Shown piece by piece: positions 13,517-27,900 of a DNA stretch of 64,000 bases. The notes under the pieces are model-generated. The model had not been told where the DNA came from, did not search any database, and worked only from the letters and a program-made list of their open reading frames with translations. How positions within the stretch are numbered: position 1 is the stretch's first letter; every line of letters starts with the position of its first letter. This DNA comes from Halichondria panicea (lineage: Eukaryota > Porifera > Demospongiae > Suberitida > Halichondriidae), in assembly GCF_963675165.1 (NCBI RefSeq), contig NC_087377.1:9813122-9877121 (forward strand). Direction: 5' to 3'. A program made the position numbers and the translations under genes.

Positions 13517-14121
13517 CAAAATTGTTTGCTAAACACGAACTAGCCACAAATATATAAGCCATAACTCTAGACAGAAGCTTTTTGTTTCAAATCCACAAAT
13601 CAAAAGCAAAGCTATTACTTGTATCTGTATTGCAACCATAGAACATTTCCAACAATAATGCAAAATTGTTTGCTAAATACGAACTAGCCACAAATATATA
13701 AGCCATAACTCTAGACAGAAGCTTTTTGGTTCAAATCCACGAATCAAATAAACTAAAAGCAAAGCTATTACTTGTATCTGTATTGCAACCATAGAACATT
13801 TCCAACAATAATGCAAAATTGTTTGCTAAACACGAACTAGCCACAAATATATAAGCCATAACTCTAGACAGAAGCTTTTTGTTTCAAATCCACGAATCAA
13901 ATAAACTAAAAGCAAAGCTATTACTTGTATCTGTATTGCAACCATAGAACATTTCCAACAATAATGCAAAATTGTTTGCTAAACACGAACTAGCCACAAA
14001 TATATAAGCCATAACTCTAGACAGAAGCTTTTTGTTTCAAATCCACGAATCAAATAAACTAAAAGCAAAGCTATTACTTGTATCTGTATTGCAACCATAG
14101 AACATTTCCAACAATAATGCA
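13517..14121. repeat. Four-copy 153-bp tandem repeat
   Basis: Units start with CAAAATTGTTTGCTAAA at 13517, 13661, 13814 and 13967. The first is 144 bp because it lacks about 9 nt (AAATAAACT); the others are 153 bp and almost identical. The array ends at about 14121 in unrelated sequence. It is not in a multiple-of-three coding context with open frames, so it is a satellite-like array and not a protein repeat. Confidence 0.92.
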
Positions 14122-17100
14122 CTGACCACACACAAACACACTATACGTATATATATGCCTCCGACGTGCATGCCCATGCATTGATGTATATTGATGGTAT
14201 TGGATGTTACCAGGATAAAGAAGTTGAGAGTTAGTATAACTAATAGTATTAGGGCTCTGAACACATTGACACTCCCTTCACATACATGCATAACTGTTTG
14301 CTAACATTAGCTTTACCATAAACTGTGCACTCCCATTCGACTAACATGCACACTGTCACTTACTTAGCACAGACTATCTTGCCACATTATACTTCCTCTC
14401 CAGTAGTACAAACTCACCTCATATAGTTATCCACTGGCTCATCCTTCAACCAGTGCTCCCCATCCTGCACATGTGTGGGCGTGTGGAGGGAGTGGTTAAA
14501 GGTAAATGCACTGTAAATACGTAAATAGGTTGGAAATATACTTTTGGTTTGGAAACAAACTTAAAGAGTTCTACTTTTGCATTTGAAATGATATGGGGTG
14601 TATTAAGGAGTAGCATGCATACTTACTTTGTGGTACATGATTAAAAATAATAATAGCAAACATTTTCCACCTTAGGGTTTAGCCAGATAGAAATTATAAC
14701 GAGACGTTCTGGATTAATTAATTATCAACCCTCACTGGCACATGGACCAACAAAGTGACCCAAGCCGGTAATGGGGGCCACTATAATTATTGATTAGGTA
14801 CTTAATCGCATGTTGTCCTATTATTCACTGTGATTCGTAGAGTGGATTAATCAATCGCATATCAGTAATTAACGTCATTAACGACGTGCAATTACTGCCT
14901 TGACGACGTGTAGCTCTAGTTCAACGTGCAAGTTTAGGATTCTTAGCTTTTATACAACAACGAAGCTTTAACATTGAAATCTGCCAATATTAAAACTAAT
15001 AATTTGTCGTGTGGAGGCATCCAGGTGAATAGACTCACATGTCACACACAAATAAACTAACCAACGGACTACTATACCGCCCACACGCGCCTCGGGTAAT
15101 GAATGTTGTTCACGAGTCTCAGCTCTCAACGGTGCAGCTAGCAAGCTAGACAACGCCCATTTTTTCCAGCTGTAGAAAGTAAGCGGCACCATAATTTACC
15201 ATTTTTAAGGCGCCACATTAAAATAATTAGGTTGGTAAAGGTGGCTCTATTAGGAGGTTGATAAATTAGTTTCGAGGCTGGATGGCGCATCTTTAGAGGG
15301 GCGCCTTCTAATTGGAGGTAAAAAACAGTTTTGAAAATGGACTGTGCATGCAGCTCTTGGTCTTCCAACAGGCCTATATGTACGTAGGTTGCACAGTTTG
15401 TTTTGGCTTGGGGGCTGCCCAAAATGTGGAAGGAATAATTCTGTGATCTGTTTGCTCATTTTACCTCTATTTACCACTTTATGCCGCATCTTTAGAGGGT
15501 CGCCTAAAAAGAGCTTATATTATGGTAGGCGCTAGGCACCAGCTGGGCTAAACGCAAATTTTGCCACTCAAGTGAATTATTTTTTTGGGCGCTGTACTGA
15601 ATTACATCATGGTATGGTAGTGCTACATAGACTGACATGCATGCATCACAATGGACTCGAGTAAGGCAATGTATTGTATAGTACAACAGACTTCAAAAAC
15701 AAGCCTTGCAGCTGTTACCTTTTTTGAATTCCTAGCCAAGTGTCCACATATGTCTTTGCTTTGCTTGTGATGTATCATCCATAGTGATAGATCTAGTGTC
15801 TCTATGCGCTATGCTGTCCTGGGATGTACAAATTCTCTATCAAACCACAGCCACAGCAGAGCCACGAGGTTAATTCTTGCACATGCCCATGAATGAAAAC
15901 ATGGCGTCTATAGATAGGCTTGTGAGTAAGCATCACCAGGAGATAGCTGAACTTTATAATGATAGAAGTGATCTGAGTGGATGATTATAACTGGAAAGTG
16001 CAGTGTGAGAGTATTAAATACTAAGGTTTGGCAAATCTGGTGTTGACTAGACTATGTCTTGTTCTAGATGATTATTAACTTTCACATTCTTTCATTCCAG
16101 AATCCTTGCTATTAAGATATGAAAACGAAGGACGGCTATAAAGTGTCAGACGTACACTGAGTGGTCAACTCATCACAGGCATGCAGAGATCACGGAATGC
16201 ATGGGAGCTGTAGATCTACTAACTACAGTATTGTGGATATTGAGTTCAAGAAATTATTTTGGAGGATGAGGCTTAGCCTCTAGCCTCGATCATCGACACC
16301 ATGGAAGACAGTCTTTTGGTGAAGGTAAAACAACTGTAGGTATATACAAAAAGGTGCATGGGCTGTAATCATTATTTTTGTCATTCTTATCGTCCCCCAA
16401 CACATGCATGCACTGAATTCTATTTGCGTTGAGAATGGCCCCAGGAGTTATGTGGTCAATTATGGCTTCATTTACATTTAGTCTTTTTCTGGTTCACTGG
16501 TATATGCCATGGACTTTTAACGTAGCTGGTTCTATGATATGCATACAGTAAACTATGACAAAGTTGTGGCATCATTAAAAGGACCATTCTTTAGTGCGGT
16601 ACATTGTCTTGTACACAACTTTGTTGTTTCATTATTCATTTTTGGGTTGTGCGTAATTATATAATTGGGTACAAGTTCTGTTCACATGTTGTTTACATCA
16701 GAGCCGTGCTGCTGGTTGGGTTATACTGTGAGTGTCATGCATAATTATATTTGTCCCATAATTAAACACTTATAGAGCTGCATGGAATAGTTTAAATTCA
16801 AGTTGAGCAGTGAGTCCTAGCTATAATGTCTATATAATTATGGGCATGCATGTAAACTGGTTTGAAGGTTTTGACTGTTGCACTCTGTGTGTCTCATGTG
16901 AATAGCATTTTGTAAGACATCTACTTGCAAAACATGTCATTTACTGATTGGCGTGCATGTGAGTTATTCACATGCATAATATAGCTGACGGTTCGAACCG
17001 TCAAGTGAATTGGTAGTGACAAATTGCAATTATTATAACTTTTTCTCCTGACAACAAATGCTGCATGCATGGTGATCTGCCACACAGGTCTAAGTAGTAC

Positions 17101-18245
17101 AAGGATTCCATGCAAAGGTCCTCATTTTATTAACCTGAGGCTATATATACATAATTATATAAAGCATACACCAGATTGCAAAATTGCAATAATTATAGTC
17201 ACACTATAACAATGTATCTCTGATTGGCTGCTTCCATAACTTGGCCCTTGGTCAAAAACATTCACTATGTATCATGCACAGCATGCAGACACACTAAGTT
17301 TGCACCCATATATAAACTATCCATATCAAGACTTTCATGCTGAGTGTTTGTTCATTTTAAGAGGATGTACAAAAGGTATCACTATATGGGGGGGGGGGGG
17401 GGAGTTTGGCTTTTCACCTCTCATTCTATCAGACTCAATGAAAGCACCACGGGTGGTGATGCCTCGGTGGAAGCTTTTTCGACATATAAAGCTATAAAAC
17501 AATGATTGTTGCTTAAAAGGACGTTATACAGTTACTGTACAGCTATAGTTTAATTTTCAAACTTATAATAATAATTATAATAGGGGCCAAAAAGTAAAGC
17601 CGACAGCCTTCAATTTTGCCAATATTCATGCAGATCAGATGCGATACTTACATTATGTAAGATGACTCCTACTGGACTACATGCATGTACACAAGTTGCA
17701 TGAATGATACCTTATTTCATCGTGCCATAGTGATACAATTCAATTAAACTTGTTTTGAATGAACTGTATAGACAGAACAGGAACCAACTATACCATTTTT
17801 GGAGTCCTAAACATAATATTATTATTGTGGTGGCACTGCATGTAAACACATACAACTTCAACTACTGTAAACACAACATAATGCGTACTAATTACAACGC
17901 CACTAACAATTTATTATGATTTTCCAGTGGCACACAAAACCTATAAAATTCCAGTTTGGCGTTTATAATTATTACAATGATGCTTAGCAATAGAACGTAT
18001 AGAATACTAGTTGCTGGTTATTATAGATCAGTTGTACATGCATGTGACCTCGATTTAAGGCTGTATTTCACCTATACATCAGCAAATAATAATTTATACT
18101 TTTCTTTGCGCTCAATTAGTGTTTGCGATTATACGCCCAGTTCCCTAATAATCTTAAACTTCTTGCAGAAAAGCTAGGGTGGGCGTATTTATTAGTTTTA
18201 ACACTTAGACTTAATTACTGGTCATTGTTTAGTTACAATAGTTTG
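14122..18245. other. Gene-poor region with decayed repeats
   Basis: No supported coding exon. Two near-copies of a GGCGCATCTTTAGAGG-like motif occur at 15280-15310 and 15480-15510. A run of 13 or more G lies at about 17388-17402, followed by an AAAGCACC-family segment at 17430-17490. A segment at 17910-17970 (CCAGTGGC.CACAAAA..CCAGTTTGGCG) matches about 62470-62520. This is upstream of receptor A and could hold its promoter, but no core promoter was recognised. Confidence 0.45.
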
Positions 18246-18490
18246 TGTTAGGAATGTTTATTAGTAATTATCTCTGTTGAGTTTCCTGGAGCAGAGCCTC
18301 CCTTATAGTAGTCTTTTGTTTTGTACTATAGTTCTTTGTTGTAAAGAGGCCCTGCGCGTCTCTGTGCACTATACCCTGCATGCATGTTATGTTTTGTCAG
18401 TGTCTTTCTGTGATCTCTATTGTTACCTGAAACTCTGTCTAGTTCAACTTGCTCGTCGCTTACTAGCTATAGCTCAAACTGCTGTGCATC
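18246..18490 (+). mobile_element. Deletion derivative of the 61-62 kb mobile element
   Basis: The left part (GTTAGGAATGTTTATTA..GAGCAGAGCCTCC, 18246-18300) matches about 61268-61320. The right part (AGGCCCTGCGCGTCTC.. onward, 18340-18490) matches about 62088-62230. In the 61-62 kb copy a three-exon ORF lies between these two blocks; here only about 40 bp separate them. This supports a non-autonomous copy of the same family. Confidence 0.6.
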
Positions 18491-18927
18491 AGATCTCTTG
18501 CCAATAGTATTTTCTCGAGGGTACGGTGTGTGCTATGTGTGCTTGTCATGTTTGTGGTTTTATTGCATCTGGTGTGGTTGGTTTTAATTAACAGGAAATG
18601 AGATTTACAGGAAGTGGTGTCACTTTGATACCCTTCCCTCAGTGACAAACCAGAAACATGAATTTCATTAATAGTGGGCCTCAATACTAGGAAACTTGAA
18701 AAGCAAGAAGTTTGGCCAGTTGCTGGTGTTTTTTTGCTGCACAGGTGAGCCTCGATTTCAGGCCTATATACTCTATAAGTAGATCCAATTATAGCCGGAA
18801 CAATTATATTTTAGCTGCATGTGTTAAGTTGTATTTATATTATAGCTATAGCATCTGTAGTTGAGTTTGTGCCATTCAGTGCCTCCCCTCATTCTTATCT
18901 CTTTAATGTCCACAGGTTGTTAATGAC

Positions 18928-21900
18928 ATGAGGCTATTAATAGGTGCCATAATATGTCTACTTGCAACGCTCCAGGAAGCCGTCTCCCAAGACGTACGTT
19001 GCAGCCACTGTATACTACAACCTCGATTATCCGGCCCTCCATTATCCGGAACCTCGATTATCCGGCTTGAAAATATTCTTTTTTTTAATGGGCGTGTCCC
19101 TTAAATGCGCGCATGCGCATTGCAGCTGTTACCATGGAGATAGGCCTGCTTATCTTCTGCGCGTGCGTAGACAACCATGCGGCACTGCTGTTTATCAATT
19201 AAGGGGGTGGATCAAGGTATGGTTTATCTATTCGATTATCCGTTATCCGGCCTGCCTCTGGAACGAAGGTGTCTGGATAATCGAGGTTTTACTGTATTGA
19301 GCTATAAGGCCACACCAAATTAATCTTATGTTGTAGTAGTCATGATCATAGTTCAAATTGGCCACGTGATCTATCAAAACGTAGTGAGGCAGTGACTTGT
19401 TATGGTGTTGTGTGACTCTGTTAGTGGGTTTTTATAATGAATTTAATTTCTACCGGGTCTATTATTGGTGATAGTTTGTGGCTTCACTAATCTAAGGCCT
19501 TAGGCTAAATTCCCAATTATTATACTAAGGCGTAGCTGCACGAGGAATACGGTAAAGCTGTTCATGTGTGTGCATAATTATAGCCTCGTTTGATGACTAC
19601 TATGAATCTATGTGCTAATTATTGTTGTTGGCAGTAGGTGAGGCAGCTTGGCAGCCAACACAGGAAGATGCATCACACACACTGCACCTAATCCAGGTCA
19701 CGTGCACTGAGTAGTAAGCATAATAAAACGACCACTAATTCCATTTGCGCAAACATTGGCGGATAGGAAGCTATCTAGGAACACAAACAAACATGCACAA
19801 CACCTCAGAATTAGCCCTTTGTTTACTCACAGCTAAATCGCTTCTGACATAATCTGAACCACCTGGGTTAATTGGCTAATCCGGATTACAACCCAGTTTA
19901 CTCGAACGCGGATAGATTTAATCTGAATTTCAACTCAGATTAAAGGCCTCGTGTAAACCGGGTGTGCATTTGTGTCTGTTCTCGACCTAAATTGCCGACA
20001 CCCTTAACCTCCGCAAGCATCCTGTTTGTTGAAGAATGTCTATGGCCCAGTCCACACTCTTAGCTGAAACCTGTGTTGTCAACCCAGGGTTTAATAGTAA
20101 TATATATTATCCTGGTCTTCGTCTGTTTATCCTTGCGGATCTCTGATTCCGTCTCAATTTCTAAAACTACCTCTTGAGGTCTGTGGTCTCACCACATTGA
20201 AGGTAGAACCTCCTGATCTTTTTGCCAATCTAACGGCTGATGTCCACCTAATCGCCACCAAGTCACGAAAGTAAAGTTAAAAGTGCAACGTCTACTTGGT
20301 GAAAGAATTATCAAATCCAACAAACCTCCCTGGAGGGCTCAAGTTGTGGTTACCCACAATGAAAACCACAAGAATTAAGAGAATAGTTATTGACTACTCG
20401 CAAACTATTTCACTCTTCTGTATGCTTTTCCCTTACCCCAAATTGACGACACTGTCTATTCTATATAGCCCAATATCGTGGTTTTTAGCACCATCGATCT
20501 ACGCAGTGCATAACATTAGGTAAGGAAAATGCAAACCTTGCACGGCCTTCCAAGCTGGTGATGCATTGTATTAGCTCACACGTATCATCAAGTACCCTTT
20601 GGGGTAACGAACGGAGTGAAGTGTTTTCAAAGAATCGTGGCTGATGAAAGTGAAACGCCTAGCTACCTTTACAACCGTAACCATAATTATGTGGAAAGAC
20701 TCAAGAAGAGCACTACGAAAATATAAAATGTACCCACCTAGCCAAAAATGCCAAAAGTGTTTTAAAACTGGCTATATTTAGTTACATAGTCAAGGAAGGA
20801 GAAGCCAGATCAGACCCTGAACCCCTATAGTTACAACCCCTTTTGTAGCTCTCTCGGCTTGTAGATTTTCCAGTAGCCAGGATAATTTTTCATTCTTATA
20901 CGACTTTCTTCCTGTTTTGAATGCGGCAGACGGTTACTAGCCTCGTTCCCCGCTCGACTTTTCTCTTTGAACGCTAGGTCGAAAAGAGCTAGGGCCTGGT
21001 ACTTATTGCATGGGTGATAGTGCGCATGCGCTTCAAATTACCGAGAATAATATGGGTAATGTACTACGGACGTTTTTAATTATAGTTCGTTTACTAAGAA
21101 TAATAATAATCTCCATGACTGAGTTCTGTGAAGCTGTGGCTTATTGTCTAGAAGGCTCACTCTAGTGTGAAGCCAGAAGAGGCTCTCATCTACATGATGG
21201 TCATGTAGCCGGGTTGTCTATGCAAGTAGCAGTTGGAAGCTCCATAGACTTGCCATATAGCCTGTACGAAACCAAGCTCAAGACATCCTGACCATACAAC
21301 CATCATAAGAGGTAGATGAGAGCCTCTCCTGTGTGGGCTTTAGATTAGTGTTCTCAGAGAATGTTATCCGATGGACTAGAAACCTTCAATCGAACTTTCT
21401 ATCTACTTCCTTTAATCCACTTTCGTTCGTTGTGATGTCATTATTTTACTGAGCATAATTATACGTTGTTATCCAAAGCCCCCAGATACCAGGGGGATAT
21501 TAGCGCATGCGCAAGCAGTCGATACCAGGCCCACTTCCCTGAGTGAAGTGCAGCCCGGGATCAAGGCTAATTGTCCATAATTATGAGTTATTTCTTGTTT
21601 GTTTGTGTACCAGCTGATGTTGTCTCGCTCCCTTCCCTGTGTAGTGTGTGGAGACATGCCCTGCTGGTGAGGAATGGAACTCGAATGTGACTGTGGTGGA
21701 ACAGGGACAAACATTCCTGACATTAGAATGGGAAGTTGACCAACCCAGCACAGTATATTTAGTTCGATGGTTTCAAGAGAGAGTGTTTATAGGAAATGAC
21801 AATGTAAGTCTTTTGTAACGAGTTGCCCCCACATGCATTGCATAACCACCCCCACTCTATACTCCCCACAGACTACCGACCTGTTGTACACAATAAGCAA

Positions 21901-24900
21901 CCTAATGTCCAACACCCAGTACACGGTGACCATTTGTCGACAGATGGTGGCAGTCGACAACTGTGGCAACTGTAACCTGTGTGCCACCACTCTACAAGGT
22001 AGGGGTGTGTGTGTGTGCCGTTATGGGGGTCTTCATAATTATATAATGCTGCTCTGTGTCCCCACAGGTCCTCCGGATCCTCCAGGGGGAGTGGCTATTC
22101 AAGTGAACGGGCCCGACAGTATCTTGGTGATCTGGCAGCAACTGGGAGGTGGGGAGATGGTAGACATGTGGCACATCCTTTGCGTAGTCAGCGACACCGG
22201 AAAAATCGTCCATAACAGGTGAGTTTGAAACGTTTAAGAAAGGTATCTTGCCGTCTCACTAAGTACACTTCATAGCATGGTTGATCTGAGAAATAATTAC
22301 TCTAGCATGCCATATACCCCACTCCCCTCACAGCACACGGATTGCTCTCCAAATTACGATGTTCAAAAACCAAGATGTATTCCAGCTTACCCCTGAAACT
22401 ACCTATAATTGCTCAGTGGCTGCCTCCAACGCATTTGGCCTGGGGGAATACTCCCCTATTGCTCAGGGAATCACTTTGGCCAGAACTAGTGGGTAAACTA
22501 TGTACTGTTCTCCTAATTCTTATAAAGCATAGTTGGTAATTGAAATAAAATGAACTTTTACTATTCCAGCAGTCCCTGGATTGGTGAGTGATGTGAGGGT
22601 GTTTGTGTACCACCCATTATCGGAGGAGACCAGTCTCACTGGATTGGTGTTGTGGACTCCACCAGCTGGCTCCACTTGATGTCTACTCTGTCACCCTTAA
22701 TGTTGGTGGGAGCCCTGTTCCTTTGGTGAGATACTGTATACATAGAACTAGCTATACTCACTCGTGTAAGATACTCTGGGAGACTATATAATTATACTCA
22801 ATTCTCTTACCAAAATTCCTCCTCCAGGTGTATCAGCCCCCAGGCAATCTGTCCAGCCACGTCCTTGCCATACGAGATAGTAACACTCTGGCAGTGTCAT
22901 TCTTGCAGGAAGGCACTACCTATGATGTCCAGGTGTGGCATTACTAGCTGTGTCGTAAAATTTAAGATGTAGCTATACTCAGGTAGGTTAAGGCTGTTTT
23001 TTTCTTGAAATTGAAGAAAACGTGTACTATTAAAAACTACAATTTTTTGTAAAAAATCTCGTCAATTACACATTATTTTTCACAAATGTATTGTAAACAG
23101 GAATACCTTTCATCTGATAACATTATTACCATGGTTACTATCTTGGTATGTGCGTTAACTGTGACCAAATACAACTTACCTTAACAATAGTTTTGAATAC
23201 ACTGCCTCCAATACCAAGTTTTAGAAAGCTATATTATTGGTATCAAAAGAAAGCTCTTAGTGAGATATACTAGAAACAATCTGGATATTTGGTATGAACT
23301 CATTCTAGCTCTGATTACAGCAAATTTATTGAAAAAAATGCTAAAAAAATGTGAAAATTCATGATTTGTTTGCCTACTGTACAAAATACGTGAAAGCAGC
23401 CCTAAATATCCACTTGGTTTCTATTGCACTGTAGTAAGAGCTTTCTTTTGATACTAAGATTGTACCATGAAAGTGATTATTGGAGGCAGCGTTCTTTGGT
23501 TTAAGTAAATAGCAAGTTAACATACGCAACAAGGCAGTAACCATGGCAACGATGTTATCATCCTGATCCATTTTACGTATATAATATGAATCCCGAATAT
23601 AAAGGTACATATTGAAACCATTAGACAATGACAATGAATGGATTGCAATGCACCCTCATTTATGGCCCATATTTATGAAACGGCCTTAACCAACCTGAGT
23701 AGCCATGCATGTGTATGTACAAGTGGATTCTCTAGTTAGTGGTGTGCGTGATACAACTTACTGTATGTATAATAATTATGTGTTGTGTGTGTTCAGATCA
23801 CAGCGTTTAACCACCCCAGTGGGTCTGGCAACTCCTCTTTTCCTATCAACTTCACTCTCAATGGTGCGTTGACTAAATATATTCCCTGTGCTTTACCCAT
23901 TCAACCGTGCATCATGCATGTCTTCGTCAGGTCCGGACTATCCTCGTCAAGTACTGCTCCTGGACTCGGGGATGGCCCAGGTGGTTGGCATGAATACGAA
24001 TTTTGTCACTCCGCCCTTTGCGACTGAGCTTACTCACATTCTGGCTGACACCATTGCCAGAGAGGCGTATTACTACAGTAGTGGCTTGGACACTATCTTC
24101 AAGTCATCACTGCAATCTGGGGAGAGAGATGTGTGTTGGTTAAACATTTAAATATGTTTTTGCACATTAATATATAGCTGTTCTTTTGCAGTTGTGATGT
24201 CAATCTTTGATAATATCCCTCGATCCTCTCTGTTTGCAGATTCTCAAATTTATAGGCTCAAGTGTTAAGATGTTGTCTCTGGCGTATGACTGGGTCGCTA
24301 GGGTTGTGTACTATGCTGTAAAGACAACCAACAATCAGCTGGAGCTCTACAGCATACCTGTACTGGACAAAGATAGCAACGCACAGTTGTTTCCCTCCCT
24401 AGACTACACGCTCCCATCAAATACCACCTTCCAACTGACCATGGACCCTACATCAGGGTACGTAGTCAACACTGAGCTGCTCATTGAGAGCCGCAATAGT
24501 GAACAAGAAATTTTTTCAATCCATGCATGCAGGTTCCTGTATTGGATCCAGTCTGATCGCACCTCTGTACAGCTGTTCTCACTAGATCTCCGTCAGTCCA
24601 ACTCTACAAGGCCCACTAACCTCAGCACCACATCCCATCGGAGGAAACGCCAGTCTGCAGACCTCTCTTCACTCAACCTCACTCTCGTTCTTACCCTTGA
24701 TCCTATCACAAGGGACCTTTTAGTGGCTACCAGTAGTGGAAACATCCACTCTTGCAATACGACCTCAAGACAGTGCATGCGATTGGTGGATGCAGTCACA
24801 CTGGCGGGAGCCAATGACCCCTCAACCATAGGTGAATCTCAAGATTGTAATTTTAAAGTTAGCTTTTATTTGTACAACTAGTCTATGTATAGTCTCCATC

Positions 24901-27900
24901 CATGATAGCTCAGCTTGGTCTGTTCAGAGGCATCCTTCTTTAGCCTTGTGTGTTGGCTTTTAATATTCACTTTCTCCCCCTCCCCAGGACTACCTCCTAT
25001 GACCCTTGCAGCTGATGATCGCCACTTGTACTGGAGTGGAGGGTCGGGAGTGTTTGGGGTACTGAGGACTGACCCCACCTCTCTCATTATTGTGTCTTCG
25101 ACAGGCGCCCCTTTTATACTTACCCCCCTCAGCCCCGGAGCACAGCCACTTGGGCGTAAGTGTGTGTGAGGGGGGGGGGGGGATCTAGTGTACAATATGT
25201 ACATATCAAGCAATGAGTGCAGTTTCTGGTTATAGCTTAAAACTAGTACTAGTCACGCTTATGATGTATGCATTTTGCATACACACAGGACGCGAGTGTC
25301 TGTCTCCTCCATTGACTGTCATGATGAACCGGCCGATCCCTATGGTAGTAGACAAATCCAACACCACGTTGACTCTGGAGTGGGAGGAGCCAGTACTGTC
25401 ACCCGAGTGTAGCGATGTGTTTAGTTTCCCCCCTCTCAGCTACACTATTGTCGTTGCCAATCCTCAAATAAATCCATTTTTATTTCTTAATATGGTAAGG
25501 ACATGCACTTTCAATGTGACAGTTTGTTGATTGGCTGTTTGAATATAATTATATGCATGACAAGAAGAGTGTCCATATTGTAAGGAGGTTGTGTTCTAAA
25601 TTCAAAACACGTAAGTAACTAAGTGAAATTGCCTCATACCCTTCTGCAAGCAAAATTATTATTCAACATCCCCGTTTTAATTGCAAAGACAGAAGTAACA
25701 CGTAAGTAACCAAGTGAAATTGCCTCGTATACCCTTCTGCAAGCACACGGCAAAATGTTCAATGAACTAGTCTATAGAGCAACTACAATTACAACAGCTG
25801 ATAAAGAATGCAGACTATTCCAAAATGGCCGATTGCCTTGGCGATATTTCTCGACTCTATAATTTATGATGTTCTCATGCAAAACATTTCATTCATCTTG
25901 AAAACTTTGAATATGCTTGAGGTGCCAATTTATGAGCCATATTTCCCTGAGGTGCCAATTTATGAGCCATATTTCCCTGAGGTGCCAATTTATGACCATT
26001 TAATTATTATTATAATACACGTATATATATACACAACATTAAACCATAATGATACACAGTACAACAAGATTATTCTGTTGAAGTGGTGGTCTGCAACAGT
26101 ATATAAGCGTTTAAAACTTGAGATTGCGGTGGCTTGAACTTGCTCTGAGAGCTGATTCTCTGATGGTAAAAAGAAGTTAGAATTAATGTTGATGACATCA
26201 GTCTGGCAAATAGTTGCACCAGTATAGGTGCTCTCTATCTGTGCATGTCGCTCTTTGAGCAAGTCCCCTGGGAAGATTCGATTATTCTTGAAGTTTTACA
26301 TTGTGCTTGAGTTTCGCCTTTCGCTGCTAGTACTGGGAGGTTGAAGACATCAACTTAGTATATATAATAGGTCATTGTATAGTTCCACTCCCACTGCTTT
26401 GCGCACATTCTGAGTGCTATAGTGCGCTTACAATCTTTTCTAGGTGGGGGTCCCAAACTTGACAGGCACATTCCAGATGAGGTTAAAACCAGTGTCAGAT
26501 ATAGTTTGATTGGTGTGTTGAGATTCGAGTAGTGGTAGTACAGGTATAGTCTTACTCTATAGGCCTACCGGTTTCCTTACCTTATAGCATTGTTTCTTAA
26601 TGTGGGTTGACCAGCTACTTAATTTTTGTCCTCCCCTAAATATACACAATATACACACACAGGGATTAACTTACGGCACACAGTTTGAACTGACAGGGCT
26701 CATGCCCTTTTCCGAGTATTCTGTAAGTTTGATTGCTACAAACCTGTTCACCCAACGAAGATTTTTCTCTGACAATCAGCTCGGAATCTTTTTGACGGGT
26801 GAAAGCACTCGTACTCTTTCAGGAGGTAGGACGTCATACACATCACACACACACACACACACACACACATGCATGCACACACACAGTTCCTGACGCCCCC
26901 ACCATTCTCAGTACCAATGTATTTGGTACTTCCAGTGTAGAGCTTAATTGGACTCGTGGGGCTATAAGAGGCAATGAAGATACTGTTAGCTACTTTGTTC
27001 TTTCGGAGACTGGTCAGGGGACAGCTGTCATGAATGAGATCATCATCGTGGAGAGCTTCGTAGGGATACCACCTGGCAGTGACCATGAGTTACAGGTAAG
27101 TATTAATTTATCATTTCCCACATAATTATGACCTATAATTATAGTCTCTCTCATGCATGGCTAGTGATGTGTGCTGAATGGGTATAATAATTATGTACAT
27201 GCATATGCATGTGCATGTTCACTGTTTATTTGCAGGTGTTGGTGTCTAACGGAGTGTTCAACAGCTCAGCTGCTTGGGTCCGTGTGTCATTCTGGCGACT
27301 GGCACCCCGCCCCTTTTCAGAGTCTGTATCAAACTCCGCCCTTACTGCACGGCTCACATTAGAGCCAGTTACCCACTCCGACATTACGAGTGTTGCTGTA
27401 CAGGTATAGGTGCTCATTGTGTGTATACTGTTTCATAAATTAACTTATGGTGGATAGAAACGTTTATGTGTGTATGTGTAGTGTACAATAATAACGATGA
27501 CATAGTATGTACAGAGATTGTATGTGTACAGGGTCACCCCCATGCATGCATGAGCACTTCAGTAGAAAGCCAGTGTATATATACAGCAGTATAGAACCTC
27601 TGAATAAAGCAAAATTTGTGAGTAGAATTTTTGTCCTTTTTTCGGGGTTGTTCTCTGGTGGGAGGTCCATTCAATTTGTCATATCAACGACTTTTAGCAT
27701 GTACATATAGTGTGTATGAAATCCAAGATAAATAAAGCTGCAGATATGAAATGTGGGTGTGGTTCCCTGGTTGTCTGTAATAAGAGGCAGTTTTGCACAG
27801 AGTTAGTCAGTTGGGAGCATGAAGCTTGTCCGCTGTCCCGAATCAAGAAGGTTTGCTCGTAGGAGATTGCTTTTGTGTACTTATAATTATAGTGATTTCA

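Noticed and set aside
18990..19300. Coding ORF of 112 codons next to receptor A exon 1
   Set aside because: It reads through the pogo-like MITE; repeated CTCGATTATCCGG motifs explain the open frame.
24593..25213. Minus-strand ORFs over the propeller exons
   Set aside because: Antisense shadows of strongly supported YWTD-type exons, with no domain of their own.
25808..26137. ORF with [10 protein letters not shown] repeats
   Set aside because: The open frame results from a 30-bp minisatellite in an intron; no splice sites or conserved context support translation.
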